Program-made: the position numbers and the translations under genes
Notes under the pieces: generated by a model
The model's input: only the letters and a program-made list of their open reading frames with translations
What the model was told of the DNA's origin: nothing
The model's database searches: none
Shown: positions 1-8,799 of the stretch, piece by piece
Position numbering within the stretch: position 1 is the first letter of the stretch
How the letters are laid out: each line of letters opens with the position of its first letter
From: JBDTMC01 sp039934475
GTDB lineage: Bacteria > Acidobacteriota > Terriglobia > Bryobacterales > Bryobacteraceae
DNA: 48,157 bases
NCBI GenBank assembly: GCA_039934475.1
Contig: JBDTMC010000003.1
Location: 1 to 48,157 of the forward strand
Reading direction: 5' to 3'

Positions 1-435
1 CGCGAGCGTAACGTGGTCGTCGGCGACACTGCTCCGTCGTTCAAACTCACCGCCGACAGCGGCAAACAGTTTACACGGTCCGACTTCGGCGGCAAAGTCC
101 TGGTCCTCAACTTCTGGGCCACCTGGTGCCCTCCGTGTATCGAGGAAATGCCCTCCCTCAATGCGTTTTCCAAGCAAATGGCCGGCACGGGAGTCGTCGT
201 CCTTGGCGTCAGTGTCGATCAAAACGAGCAGCAGTACAAGGCCTTTCTGAAGCGAAACAACCTCTCCTTTGAGACCGGCCGCGACGCCGAAGCCAACACG
301 CCTGCCGAATACGGCACCTATAAGTATCCGGAAACCTACGTCATCGACGCCTCGGGCAAAGTTCGCCAGAAGCACATCGGAGCGGTGGACTGGTCAGATC
401 CCGCCGTAGTCGCCAGCATCAAAGGTCTTCTATGA
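1..435 (+). CDS. TlpA-like thioredoxin-fold protein, 5' end outside window
   Basis: The reading frame is open from the first base, so the gene begins upstream; the GTG at 13 is an internal codon or a weak start. The product has the TlpA/ResA layout: a GDTAPSF-type N-terminal strand, the redox motif WCPPC (bases about 124-138) in the context NFWATWCPPC, and a C-terminal half ending in a cis-proline region (YPETYVID) and a glycine-rich strand. Family members are membrane-anchored or exported thiol-disulfide oxidoreductases, often reducing apocytochrome c or other envelope cysteines; the anchor would be in the missing N terminus. Its stop overlaps the ATG of the downstream oxidase by four bases (ATGA), so the two are probably translationally coupled. 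The family is clear; the substrate is not. Confidence 0.88.
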   Translation, partial: RERNVVVGDTAPSFKLTADSGKQFTRSDFGGKVLVLNFWATWCPPCIEEMPSLNAFSKQMAGTGVVVLGVSVDQNEQQYKAFLKRNNLSFETGRDAEANTPAEYGTYKYPETYVIDASGKVRQKHIGAVDWSDPAVVASIKGLL

Positions 436-1865
436 TCCCAGCATCCGCCAAGCGGAAGCTGGTTGACTTGCTGGGTCCGCGCGGCGTGCTCGACCGCCCC
501 GAAGACCTCACCCTCTACGAATACGACGGCGGCGTGGACAAGCATCGCCCGGAACTGGTGGTTTTTCCGCGATCCACCGAAGACGTTGCCGCCATCGTCC
601 GCGTGGCCAACGAATTCCAACTCCCCTTCGTTGGCCGCGGCGCTGGAACGGGTCTCAGTGGCGGCGTCATTGCCCGCCAAGGCGGCCTGATGATCGCCTT
701 CGCGCGCATGAACCGCATACTTGAAATCGACCTCGCCAATGAGCGTGTCACCGTGGAACCCGGCGTAGTCAACCTCGACATGACGGTCGCCGTCCAGTCC
801 CAAGGCTACTTCTATGCCCCCGACCCCTCCAGCCAGCGCGCCTGCACCATCGGCGGCAACGTAGCGGAAAACGCCGGCGGGCCCCACACCCTTGCTTACG
901 GAGTCACCACCAACCACGTTCTGGGTCTGGAAGCCGTTCTCCCCGATGGCAGCATCATCACCACTGGAGGCAAATCGCCCGACCTCCCCGGCTACGATCT
1001 CACCGGCCTCCTAACCGGCTCCGAAGGCACCATGGCCCTGGTCACCAAGGTGATTGTCCGGATGATGCGAGCCCCCGAAATGGTGAAGACCGCTCTCGCG
1101 ATTTACGATCGCGACGAGGACGCCGGTGCCACCGTTGCCGAAATCACCGCCCGCGCGATCACCCCGGTAGCCGTGGAAATGTTGGATGGTGTGATGCTGC
1201 GCATGGTGGAAGAAGCGACGCATGCCGGCTATCCGATGGACGCAGCCGCCGTCCTCCTGATCGAACTCGAAGGCTTGCAGGAAGCGGTAGAAGAGCAAGT
1301 GGAGCAAGTCCGCGACGCCTGTATCGCCAGCGGAGCTCGCGAATTCCGCCTCGCAAAGTCTGCCGCTGAGCGCGATCTGCTGTGGAAGGGACGGAAGAAC
1401 GCCTTTGGAGCCGTCGGTCGCGTCAGCCCCTTCTACTACGTTCAGGATGGAGTGGTCCCGCGCACCAAAATCGCCCCGACGCTAGCCTACATCGGCCAAG
1501 TGGCGGAGGAAACCGGCCTCACCATCAGCAACATCTTCCACGCCGGCGACGGCAACATGCATCCCATCATCCTCTTTGATGCCCGCAAGCCCGGCGATCT
1601 GGAAAAGGCGCAGCATGCCGGCGAGCAAATCCTCCGTTACTGCATCTCAGTGGGAGGGTCGATCACTGGGGAACATGGAGTGGGGATGGAGAAGATGGAG
1701 ATCATGGCCGATCAATTCCCGCCCGAGTCGCTGGATATGATCGCCAATTTCAAGAACCTCTTCGATCCCGACTGCCGCCTCAACCCGGGGAAAGTCTTGC
1801 CGACGGGGCGGGGGTGCCTCGAAATCCGTCAGAAGGCCTTGGGCCCAACGACCCCGGAGTACTGA
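432..1865 (+). CDS. glcD: FAD-binding oxidase, GlcD-type (glycolate/D-lactate oxidase subunit family)
   Basis: The 477-residue product has the full GlcD/D-lactate dehydrogenase architecture. An N-terminal PCMH-type FAD-binding domain (about residues 40-215) carries GAGTGLSGG near residue 71 and the FAD-contacting IGGNVAENAGG stretch. The C-terminal FAD-oxidase domain (about 220-465) carries HAGDGNMHP near residue 370 and SITGEHGVGMEK near 410. Family members oxidise 2-hydroxy acids such as glycolate or D-lactate. No GlcE or GlcF partner is visible, so it could equally be a D-lactate dehydrogenase-like enzyme. The start is set by ATGA overlap with the thioredoxin gene. Its last 318 bases are repeated almost perfectly at 8800-9117. 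Confidence 0.9.
   Translation: MIPASAKRKLVDLLGPRGVLDRPEDLTLYEYDGGVDKHRPELVVFPRSTEDVAAIVRVANEFQLPFVGRGAGTGLSGGVIARQGGLMIAFARMNRILEIDLANERVTVEPGVVNLDMTVAVQSQGYFYAPDPSSQRACTIGGNVAENAGGPHTLAYGVTTNHVLGLEAVLPDGSIITTGGKSPDLPGYDLTGLLTGSEGTMALVTKVIVRMMRAPEMVKTALAIYDRDEDAGATVAEITARAITPVAVEMLDGVMLRMVEEATHAGYPMDAAAVLLIELEGLQEAVEEQVEQVRDACIASGAREFRLAKSAAERDLLWKGRKNAFGAVGRVSPFYYVQDGVVPRTKIAPTLAYIGQVAEETGLTISNIFHAGDGNMHPIILFDARKPGDLEKAQHAGEQILRYCISVGGSITGEHGVGMEKMEIMADQFPPESLDMIANFKNLFDPDCRLNPGKVLPTGRGCLEIRQKALGPTTPEY
1548..1865 (+). repeat. 318-bp direct repeat, copy 1 (3' end of glcD)
   Basis: Bases 1548-1865 align without gaps to 8800-9117. Reading both copies base by base I find two differences: C1837 versus T9089 (Ala to Val) and G1864 versus A9116 (stop TGA versus TAA). 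No homology continues on either side. The repeat begins inside the conserved GDGN motif codons and ends at the stop codon. The repeat period is 7252 bp. Confidence 0.97.
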
Positions 1866-1982
1866 GTCATGCGTGCACCCAAAGGACGAGGGTTTCAAAC
1901 GCCATGAACTCCAAACGAACGAACTGTTGACGCGCACGCAAGTCCAGGGTGCTACCCCTAAATCGAGGGCGCGGTTAATAGT

Positions 1983-2007
1983 AGAAGGTACTTTTAGAAG
2001 GTACTTT
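1983..2007. repeat. Short tandem repeat, two copies of a 13-bp unit
   Basis: Two adjacent units reading AGAAGGTACTTT(T), the second lacking the last T. Each contains the near-palindrome AAGGTACTTT. They lie in the 226-bp gap between the stop of glcD and the terminator of the propeller gene. Function unknown; replication slippage is enough to explain them. Confidence 0.6.
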
Positions 2008-2044
2008 CCGGACCATCTCCGTCCTGCAATGGGGTTCCAAGAAA

Positions 2045-2080
2045 CACCGAGTGGCCGTACTCTGGGCCGGCCACTCGGTG
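2045..2080 (-). terminator. Intrinsic terminator of the beta-propeller gene
   Basis: A perfect 12-bp inverted repeat (CACCGAGTGGCC at 2045-2056 and its complement at 2069-2080) with a 12-base loop. Read on the minus strand it lies 11 bases after the stop of the propeller gene and is followed by TTTCTT, the usual form of a Rho-independent terminator. On the plus strand there is no T run, although it could also stop transcripts from glcD. Confidence 0.8.
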
Positions 2081-2091
2081 ACTTCCGATGG

Positions 2092-3903
2092 TCAGTGAAG
2101 TTCCGTCATCAGGCCATTCCTGATCGCAATATTTTGTAGCTCCAAAGCGGTCGGCCCGCTTCCGGCAGTATCGACAGTCTGCCAGGTCGAGCAGGCAATA
2201 CCGCCGCTTGACGTGCTGAGGTTGCTCAACACCCCAACTGTCCCGACACTGCTCACCGTCCGCGTCTTCTGCACGGTTATTGATGGTGAGAGTACGGACA
2301 AGGGTGTGGACCAGAGGCGAGTAACGCCGCTGTTCTGAACCAAGTAAGTAGTCCAGGTTTCGGGAGCAGTCGCGCCGACGTTGAAATTCATATTGAGATT
2401 TCCAGCCGTCGCCGTGAGTGTGAGGCTTAGGTTGCAGGTAGGCGTAAAGCCAAGGTTTGTATCTTCCGCGAGCCCGCCACTTCCAGAAGTGACGAAGTCC
2501 GATAAATACGTCCCACTCGCGCCGTCGAAGCGCTTGACGCTGTGGGCGTAACGCTCCGTCGAGTAAAGGTTGCCGTCTGGACCGAAGGTGATGTTCGCAT
2601 CCCAATAGAGTCCGCCGCTGTTGGTTGAGACGAACGGTCCCATGTCGGTGCCAGTCTTACCGTTGAACCGTTCGATCACATGCGCGTAGAACAGAGCCAC
2701 GTACAAGTTGCCATCGGACCCGAACTTTACGGAGGTTGGGTCGCCAGTGACTGGAGCGAACACGCCTAGAGACGCCCCGGTTTTACCGTTGAATCGGAGT
2801 ACCGCCGAAGCTCCATTGTCGGCGACATAGAGGTTGCCATCAGGACCAAACACCAAGGAGTTGGCGTACGTCATGCCGCTGCTGCCCCCGGGAACGAACG
2901 TGTCGATGTAGGCGCCGGTAGTCCCATTGAAACGCTTGATAGACGCGGTGGCGGCCGTATAGTCCAATCCGCTTGCCACATAGAGGTTGCGGTCCGGCCC
3001 AAAGACCAAGTCATACGGAGACAGGCTGCCGCCGGTTCCTGGCGGAACGAAATCACCCAGATAAGCGCCCGTCTTGCCGTGGTATCTCTTGATGCTCTGG
3101 GTGTATAGGCTGCATACATAGAGGTTGCCGTCAGGACCAAAGGCAAATCCCGCGGGACCATTCAACCCTCCGGAACCCGGCGCGACAAAGTCGCCCAGTG
3201 ACCCTCCCGTCACTCCGTCATACCGTTTGATGCTGTTGTCGGAATAACTACTCACCAAAAGGGATGTGCCTTGATTACCCGGCCATAGGGTCGCGCTGAA
3301 GTCGTCGAAGTAGGCGGACCCGGTGGGTGCGGCCCATGCGTCAAGGTCGACATAGCGGAACTGGGTCACGGAAGGATTTGAGTAGACCACAGTGTCGTCA
3401 AGCTTAATGGATGTGCCGCCGGGCAGCATGTCGATCTCAAGGCGGTGCCAACCTGGGGTGACAGTGCCAAGTTGCGTGTCAATTTCGGCCTGTCCGGGTG
3501 GAAAGAAGCGGGCCACAAGGGTACCGTCGTCCGCCCGCCCCAGCATAGCGAGCGTTGTTTCACCCTCGCCCAGTATTTCCAATGCCGCGGCTGATCCGCA
3601 GCAGCCGAGAGTGGTTTGTAAATAGACGGAAACAGACCCGTTATGGAGCGTGCCGAAGTCGTGCAGGAGAGTTGCGTTCCAGGGAAACGTCTGCGAGAGT
3701 GTCAGCTGCACTGACTGCTTGCCGCGGTACGCGGAAGCAGTCGTCGGGACTGCGGTGCCGGGGCCAATCAACGTCCAGAAGGAACTGACTGACGGCGCTT
3801 CAAAGCCGTCGGTGTAGGTTTGTGCGGAACTGCTTGAAGGGGCCATTGACATCCAGCCCGCCAAAATGGTGAACGATACAGCCAAAGAATAGTTACGTGT
3901 CAA
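2092..3903 (-). CDS. Secreted protein with jelly-roll-like N terminus and NHL/Vgb-like beta-propeller
   Basis: The 603-residue product begins with a signal peptide ending near SSSSAQT. A beta-rich domain (about residues 30-205) resembles LamG/concanavalin-like sheets. A propeller region (about 210-490) contains five clear copies of an FGPDGNLYV-type motif, each spaced from an I/VKRFNGKTG-type strand, as in NHL or streptogramin-lyase-like propellers. The roughly 110-residue C-terminal part is beta-rich and unrecognised. No lyase catalytic residues are evident, so a binding or scaffold role is more likely than enzymatic activity. The start is TTG, supported by a GAGGTG Shine-Dalgarno five bases upstream. 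It follows the CHAT gene in the same direction after 124 bp, partly AT-rich, that may hold its own promoter. Confidence 0.82.
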   Translation of the reverse strand: MTRNYSLAVSFTILAGWMSMAPSSSSAQTYTDGFEAPSVSSFWTLIGPGTAVPTTASAYRGKQSVQLTLSQTFPWNATLLHDFGTLHNGSVSVYLQTTLGCCGSAAALEILGEGETTLAMLGRADDGTLVARFFPPGQAEIDTQLGTVTPGWHRLEIDMLPGGTSIKLDDTVVYSNPSVTQFRYVDLDAWAAPTGSAYFDDFSATLWPGNQGTSLLVSSYSDNSIKRYDGVTGGSLGDFVAPGSGGLNGPAGFAFGPDGNLYVCSLYTQSIKRYHGKTGAYLGDFVPPGTGGSLSPYDLVFGPDRNLYVASGLDYTAATASIKRFNGTTGAYIDTFVPGGSSGMTYANSLVFGPDGNLYVADNGASAVLRFNGKTGASLGVFAPVTGDPTSVKFGSDGNLYVALFYAHVIERFNGKTGTDMGPFVSTNSGGLYWDANITFGPDGNLYSTERYAHSVKRFDGASGTYLSDFVTSGSGGLAEDTNLGFTPTCNLSLTLTATAGNLNMNFNVGATAPETWTTYLVQNSGVTRLWSTPLSVLSPSITVQKTRTVSSVGTVGVLSNLSTSSGGIACSTWQTVDTAGSGPTALELQNIAIRNGLMTELH

Positions 3904-4027
3904 GGAATCACCTCACCAGCAGTAATCAGGCGAAGCCACGGGATTCCATATTTTATTTAGATATTTACATTGCGCCTGAGGACAAGTAGAGATTTGGTGC
4001 CGGCAGTCCCGTGCAGGCAGCAGCCAA

Positions 4028-7000
4028 TCAGGGTTTGCCAAGTAAAACAAACGGAGCCCAGAAATACGGATGCCGGTAAGCATCCACATCCGAGTGCATC
4101 ATAGCGATTTTGGCTTGTCGCAGCGCCAGGGCCGGTGGGAAACCGTCCTTCATCTTCCGATAGAAATGATTCATGAACTTTGCCGTGGCGACGTCGTTCA
4201 CGGGCCATAGGCTAACGACCAGCCTCGCGGCGCCGGCGTGGAGGAAGGCGCGGCTGAGCCCCAGCATGCCTTCGCCGCGCACCAGGGTGCCGAGGCCGGT
4301 CTGGCAGGCCGAAAGCACTACCAAGTCCGTGTCCAGTTTCAGGCGGAGGATCTCGGTCAAGCGCAGGATGCCGTCGTCGCCGGTGTTCGGTTGGGCCGAG
4401 AGTGCGAGGCCGCTGCGCCGAGGCTCGTGCTCATCGACAAGGGCATGCGTCGCAAAATGGATCCGTTTGTAGCCGGCCATCGCTTCGCTGGCCAATATTG
4501 TCTTGTTGGCTTTCAGGCCGACGTAGACTGTCGTGCTAGGAGCCGGGAAAACGGCCGCGATCTCTGTCACCTCGCGAAGCGTGTTGGGCAGACGGTTTAG
4601 ATAGAGGCCCTGTTTCTCATATGCCGCGCGCACGATTTCTCCGGCACTCCGAGTATGGCCCACGGATTGTCGGAACACTGGGTCACCAAAGGCCAGCAGC
4701 TCTCTAGGCCAAGCCTTCCGGTCCTTAGTGGCGAGGTGAAACAAGACCGAGGCAGACGGCGCGTAGGAGATTGTCCGGCTCTCGCCGAAGACACGCGTTG
4801 AGTTCCCGTCGAGTAGGGTTTCAAAGGGAAGGTAATGTAGCATCCCGTCGGGGACGATGGTCAAGTCGACTTCCTTGCCCAACCAACGGTCGAGGGGACG
4901 CACCAACATAGCGTACAGTCGTCTGGCGCTCTGCTCGTATTCGCCGAGCCCCACTTCCGGCTTGGGTCTATCGGCTACCAGCTTCCGAAACGCCTGCACT
5001 TGACGCTCAATATCCGTCCTCGCAGGCAGCCTCACCATGACGATTTTCCCGCCTGTCACCAACCATGCCTGGGATTCTCGCTCGCCCAGCGCATACTCGA
5101 TCAATGCGCTGCCATGGCGGGATAGCTCGGCTTGAATGACGCTGGCATCGAACGGGCGTCCGTCGTCTGCCGTCGCCCGGGCGGTGGCGAGCGTCTCGAG
5201 GAATGACCGCGCACGGGACTTCTCTGCATACTCCAAGGCCTCCCGACCATAACCCACGCTACCGTCAACGCGATGCAACTGCGAAAGGACCTCTATCAAG
5301 TGTTCATAGATAGTGATCTTGTCCCAGAAGAAATTGGCTTTCTGATTCGGCTCGCCAGCCTGCTCTCGCAATGACTCGATAATGGCGACAGCGGCGCGTA
5401 GATCCACGGCGGCCTCCTGGAGTAGTCCTTTGCGCCGCGCGATCTCCCCGAGACCACCGCGCGCAGGCCACATTATCTCCTTCGCATTTACCGGCTCCGC
5501 GAGGGCAAGGGCATCTCGCCAGCTTGCCTCGGCCGCAGTGATGTCGCCGCTCTCCAGTAGGGTTTGGCCGAGGGCGTTGAGCGTACGGATCTCTAAAAGC
5601 TTCGTCTGAAGTTTCTGAGCCAGAGAACGGGCTTCCCGTAGTCTTGCGATGGCCGAAGCGAAGTGGCGCGACTTAGTTTGAGCCACTGCAAGCGCCGTAA
5701 GAGCCGTTATCCGGTACGGCTCATAAGTCCCGCGTGCCGTGAGCCCCAGCGCCTCCTCCAGTCTCGCCTCCGCCTCAACTAAGTGATTCATTTTTGCGTG
5801 CAACGAACCGAGAGCGATCAGGTTGCGCTGGATCTCATCAACGTCCTGGAAACGTCTCGCGCTCTCCAGCGAAAGCTGGTAATTGTGCAGGGCACCGCGA
5901 AATTCGCCTAGCCTTTCGTAGATCCCTCCGATAAGACCAACCCCACACCCGGCTTGCCACGAGTAGTCGTTCTCCCTGCTGCGCCGAAACGTCTCCACGG
6001 AGCGTGCATGATGGTCCAGCGCACGGGCATAGTCTCCCTGCAGCAGGTAGACATTGCCAAGGTAGCGCAGGGCAAAGGCAGCAAGCCCATCCAAATTGTA
6101 GGCCTCACTGATTTGACGAGAGCGCTCGAAGTACTCCAGCGCGTCCCCTAGGTTCCCCCGTGCGACCGCCAGGTCACCCAACTCCTGCAGCGAACTGATC
6201 AGCTCAGGTCGGAGGCGCCCCTCCTCGGAGACGGTGAGCGCTTGTTTGTAGGCCTCCGCTGCCGCCTCCAAGTGGCCTTCGTCCCTCTCGATGGCACCGA
6301 GACCCGTTAGACTCACTATGATCAAATTGTAGTGCTGCAGATGCTTGGCGAGCGCGAGCGATTGTTCCTGAATAACGCGCGCCTGACCGTAATCCTTTCG
6401 CAGCCGGTACTGACCCAACAAGGCGCTGAGCATTGCGGATTTCCGCTCGTCATCGCCCTGTTCGACCAAGCGTGAAGCTTCTTGCGTCTCATCAATGGCG
6501 TGATCGAAATCGCCGATCCAACGGTAAGCGTTTGCGAGAGCGAGCCGAACGAGGAACTCCAAGTCGGTATTTCTTTTGCCCGGTTGAGACAGCAGGCTTA
6601 GGGCCTTTCGGTATTCTTTGACAGCTTCCGGTGAACGGTGTATGGCGCTCTGATACTGCGCCAGCCCATAGTGAATCGCGGCGCTCTCCGGCTCCGAAGA
6701 CGCCAAGTTCCGGAGATGCAGAGACAGCGGATCATCGCCCGTAAGGCCGAGGGCGCCGAGCGACTTGTACGCCCCTTGCCAGTTAGGTAGTCCTTTAATA
6801 CAGGCGAGGTTATAGGAGCGGGAGCGTTCTAAGTCGCGCGCGGCACGCGCGGTCGCGGCCAAGCCGTACACGGCATAGTCGGCCGTGATAGGGTCTTGCT
6901 GGAGCGAATCCAGGTATTCCTTCGCCGCAGTGAGGTCCCTCTTCTCTCCATAGGTGTCGACCAGCAAATCGTAGGCCCGGTAGAAGGAGGGAGTTCGGGC

Positions 7001-7138
7001 GATCACACTCTTCAAGATCGGGATAGCCTCGTCGAGTTTCCGTTGTCCCACCAGCATCCACGCACGGTGGTAATCGCTCAGTTCGTTCTGGCCCGCCATG
7101 GTCCCAGCCAGGACGAGAAGAAGGGCAGCGGCTTTCAT
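4028..7138 (-). CDS. Secreted TPR-CHAT protein (caspase-like protease family)
   Basis: The 1036-residue product has a short N-terminal signal peptide (residues 1-16, ending MAGQ), a long array of tetratricopeptide helices (about 20-560) including Kinesin-light-chain-like repeats, a linker, and a C-terminal CHAT domain (about 735-1036). The predicted clan CD dyad is present: His near 898 in HFATHALVD and Cys near 945 in VVLSACQTGLG (codon at 4304-4306). CHAT proteins are caspase/separase relatives, and TPR-CHAT fusions are often proteases with TPR-bound partners. The signal peptide places this one outside the cytoplasm. It starts three bases after the anti-sigma stop and is surely cotranscribed with the sigma and anti-sigma genes. 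Its natural substrate is unknown; proteolysis of the anti-sigma factor is an inference. Confidence 0.92.
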   Translation of the reverse strand: MKAAALLLVLAGTMAGQNELSDYHRAWMLVGQRKLDEAIPILKSVIARTPSFYRAYDLLVDTYGEKRDLTAAKEYLDSLQQDPITADYAVYGLAATARAARDLERSRSYNLACIKGLPNWQGAYKSLGALGLTGDDPLSLHLRNLASSEPESAAIHYGLAQYQSAIHRSPEAVKEYRKALSLLSQPGKRNTDLEFLVRLALANAYRWIGDFDHAIDETQEASRLVEQGDDERKSAMLSALLGQYRLRKDYGQARVIQEQSLALAKHLQHYNLIIVSLTGLGAIERDEGHLEAAAEAYKQALTVSEEGRLRPELISSLQELGDLAVARGNLGDALEYFERSRQISEAYNLDGLAAFALRYLGNVYLLQGDYARALDHHARSVETFRRSRENDYSWQAGCGVGLIGGIYERLGEFRGALHNYQLSLESARRFQDVDEIQRNLIALGSLHAKMNHLVEAEARLEEALGLTARGTYEPYRITALTALAVAQTKSRHFASAIARLREARSLAQKLQTKLLEIRTLNALGQTLLESGDITAAEASWRDALALAEPVNAKEIMWPARGGLGEIARRKGLLQEAAVDLRAAVAIIESLREQAGEPNQKANFFWDKITIYEHLIEVLSQLHRVDGSVGYGREALEYAEKSRARSFLETLATARATADDGRPFDASVIQAELSRHGSALIEYALGERESQAWLVTGGKIVMVRLPARTDIERQVQAFRKLVADRPKPEVGLGEYEQSARRLYAMLVRPLDRWLGKEVDLTIVPDGMLHYLPFETLLDGNSTRVFGESRTISYAPSASVLFHLATKDRKAWPRELLAFGDPVFRQSVGHTRSAGEIVRAAYEKQGLYLNRLPNTLREVTEIAAVFPAPSTTVYVGLKANKTILASEAMAGYKRIHFATHALVDEHEPRRSGLALSAQPNTGDDGILRLTEILRLKLDTDLVVLSACQTGLGTLVRGEGMLGLSRAFLHAGAARLVVSLWPVNDVATAKFMNHFYRKMKDGFPPALALRQAKIAMMHSDVDAYRHPYFWAPFVLLGKP

Positions 7139-7141
7139 GGC

Positions 7142-7876
7142 CTATTCCGTGCCGGGCAAGCGCAACTCAAAAGCATAGTCGAATGAGGAAGACGCGCTCT
7201 CGCCCTGCCGTCCCCACTCGGTAACGGTCAGCTTGTAGGCGCCGGAATGAAGGATGCCGGCATCACACGACAGGCTGACGTTGGATGTCCTGGAAGTCGC
7301 TAGTTCCCGTTTCTCGCCAACCGTCCGTCCCTTCGCATCCCTCAACTCGGCGAAATAGCGATACCCCGGTCTGGTCGGGACAAAAAACGATACGACGAAC
7401 CGGTCTTCGCCCTGCCGGAGCACGAGTGCTGGATCGCGACTGCTGGCTTTGCGGTCCTGAGCCAGCTCAAAGACCTGGACGGGTGCCAGGGCGACCGGCA
7501 GTGGACTTACTGTCGCCGGGAGTTCGACAGTGCCGTGAGAAAAGATGCCGCGGTACGCCGGATAGACCAGAATGAGAGCCAAGGTGTAGGCGATCGCCGG
7601 ATTCCAGAACACGCGCATCCACGGGTGGGCCTCCCCTGCGGGCTCCTCCACAACGGCCGGCGCCGTTACCCGGTCGGCCTCGTTGAGGCGTTCTAGATTT
7701 AACTCGCAGGTGGCACACAAGAGGACATGATCGTGCAAGACCGCAGTCTGCGTCGGGCCGAGTTCGCCGCTCTGGTAGGCCACGAGATCCTCTGCGGAGG
7801 GGCAGCCTCCGCACCGTTTGGCCAACTTCTTCAAACTGTCGCGGAGGGCCTGATCCATCGTCTCTTCGTTGTTCAT
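7142..7876 (-). CDS. Membrane anti-sigma factor with zinc-finger (HC2-type) domain
   Basis: From the ATG at 7876 the product is 244 residues. The cytoplasmic N terminus has CPSAEDL and the zinc motif H-x3-C-x2-C (His50, Cys54, Cys57), the hallmark of ZAS anti-sigma factors. One transmembrane segment lies at about 92-112. The roughly 130-residue exported C-terminal domain is beta-rich and unrecognised. The start is chosen because its ATG overlaps the TGA of the upstream sigma gene (ATGA, 7873-7876); a longer frame from 7906 would overlap the sigma gene more. Family knowledge: such proteins hold an ECF sigma factor inactive at the membrane until released by proteolysis or conformational change. 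The next gene, the secreted CHAT protein, is a candidate trigger. Confidence 0.85.
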   Translation of the reverse strand: MNNEETMDQALRDSLKKLAKRCGGCPSAEDLVAYQSGELGPTQTAVLHDHVLLCATCELNLERLNEADRVTAPAVVEEPAGEAHPWMRVFWNPAIAYTLALILVYPAYRGIFSHGTVELPATVSPLPVALAPVQVFELAQDRKASSRDPALVLRQGEDRFVVSFFVPTRPGYRYFAELRDAKGRTVGEKRELATSRTSNVSLSCDAGILHSGAYKLTVTEWGRQGESASSSFDYAFELRLPGTE

Positions 7877-8442
7877 ACCCGAGCGCTCCTCCCCGGCCTT
7901 TCCCAAATCTTCTGGAACTGTGACCGGCCATTCTGTATATAGGACTTCACGCTGGTTTCGGGGTGACCTGTTTCCTGGGCAATTTCTTTGTAACTCATAC
8001 CCATCACATAAAACAGCTTCAAACAGACGCGCTGAAACGGAGACAATTCCTCCAATACGCGACGCACCTCGCTCGCTTCTAGTCGCTCATCGACGTCGGG
8101 CGGCAGCACTCGCTCATTGCTCCCTCTTTCATCGTCCAACGGATCTTCCCGTCGGTGTTTCTCCAGCGTTTTCAAAGCCACATGTTTCGTAACTGTGCGG
8201 AGCCAGGCAGCGAGATTTAATTCCTCCGTCAGCAGTTCCTCGGCTTTCTGAAACAGACGTAAAAAGACCTCCTGCGCTGTGTCTTTTGCGAGATCGCTAT
8301 TACGCAAAATGGCGTACGCTACACCTTGAACCAGATGCCGGTGACGACGCTCAATCGTCGCAAAGTAGCTATTCTCACGTGTCTGAACAAACCGCGCCAA
8401 TAATTCCCCGTCGCTGCTCTTGTCTGCCTCGTCCCTATTCAT
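7873..8442 (-). CDS. ECF RNA polymerase sigma factor (first of two)
   Basis: The product contains region 2 (LAKDTAQEVFLRLF, with its helix for -10 recognition) and region 4 (LSPFQRVCLKLFYVMGMSYKEIAQETG followed by a recognition helix near SVKSYIQ), typical of a small sigma-70 family factor of about 190 residues. The ATG at 8442 is used here; a GTG at 8469 in the same frame would add nine residues, and neither has a strong Shine-Dalgarno. It heads the sigma / anti-sigma / CHAT operon, each junction overlapping or nearly so. Such operons are usually autoregulated; I could not identify a convincing promoter in the upstream 320 bases. Confidence 0.9.
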   Translation of the reverse strand: MNRDEADKSSDGELLARFVQTRENSYFATIERRHRHLVQGVAYAILRNSDLAKDTAQEVFLRLFQKAEELLTEELNLAAWLRTVTKHVALKTLEKHRREDPLDDERGSNERVLPPDVDERLEASEVRRVLEELSPFQRVCLKLFYVMGMSYKEIAQETGHPETSVKSYIQNGRSQFQKIWERPGRSARV

Positions 8443-8469
8443 TTGACTCGTTTCATGGGTGGTTTCCAC

Positions 8470-8799
8470 ACGCGATTCTACAATGACGGGCGCGCATCAC
8501 GACGCCCACGTTCGACACGCACCGGCCCACTCGAGCTCGCGAAAGCGTCTAGTTGAGTATCATGACACCGCCCTAGTTGACGCTCGCCTCGCACCGGATC
8601 GGTCTTCGGGTCCGTTTGGGACTTCAGTTTCTTCCGTAGGCTTATGTACATCCCACGTTCTCCTGCACTAGCGTGCCATTGTAAACCACGATGAGATGAT
8701 CGTGCCTTCACGATCTTCTACCGATCATATCCCCGATCTTACAGAGTCTAAGGTCGCGAAGGTACCGTGGCCGTTAGTTTCGGAGGTGATCGTACCCAG
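8470..8799. other. Non-coding stretch between ECF operon and truncated glcD copy
   Basis: About 330 bases with no supported gene. It holds a perfect 7-bp inverted repeat (GATCGTG, loop CCTT, CACGATC, 8698-8715) and several further CGATC/GATC words nearby. It presumably contains the promoter of the ECF operon and forms the right-hand end of the block that separates the two glcD repeats. Confidence 0.5.
8698..8715. promoter_or_regulatory. Small perfect inverted repeat, possible operator or weak terminator
   Basis: Arms of seven bases (8698-8704 and 8709-8715) around a CCTT loop. It lies about 255 bases upstream of the ECF sigma start and 84 bases before the glcD repeat. No T run follows, so an operator is as likely as a terminator. 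Confidence 0.35.

Noticed and set aside
336..917. Long minus-strand frame inside glcD
   Set aside because: It lies antisense to a clear FAD oxidase gene and has no recognisable domain; GC-rich codons create such shadow frames throughout the window.
4028..7138. Type III-E CRISPR-linked TPR-CHAT (craspase) function
   Set aside because: The protein has a signal peptide and sigma/anti-sigma neighbours; no cas gene or CRISPR array is present in the window.
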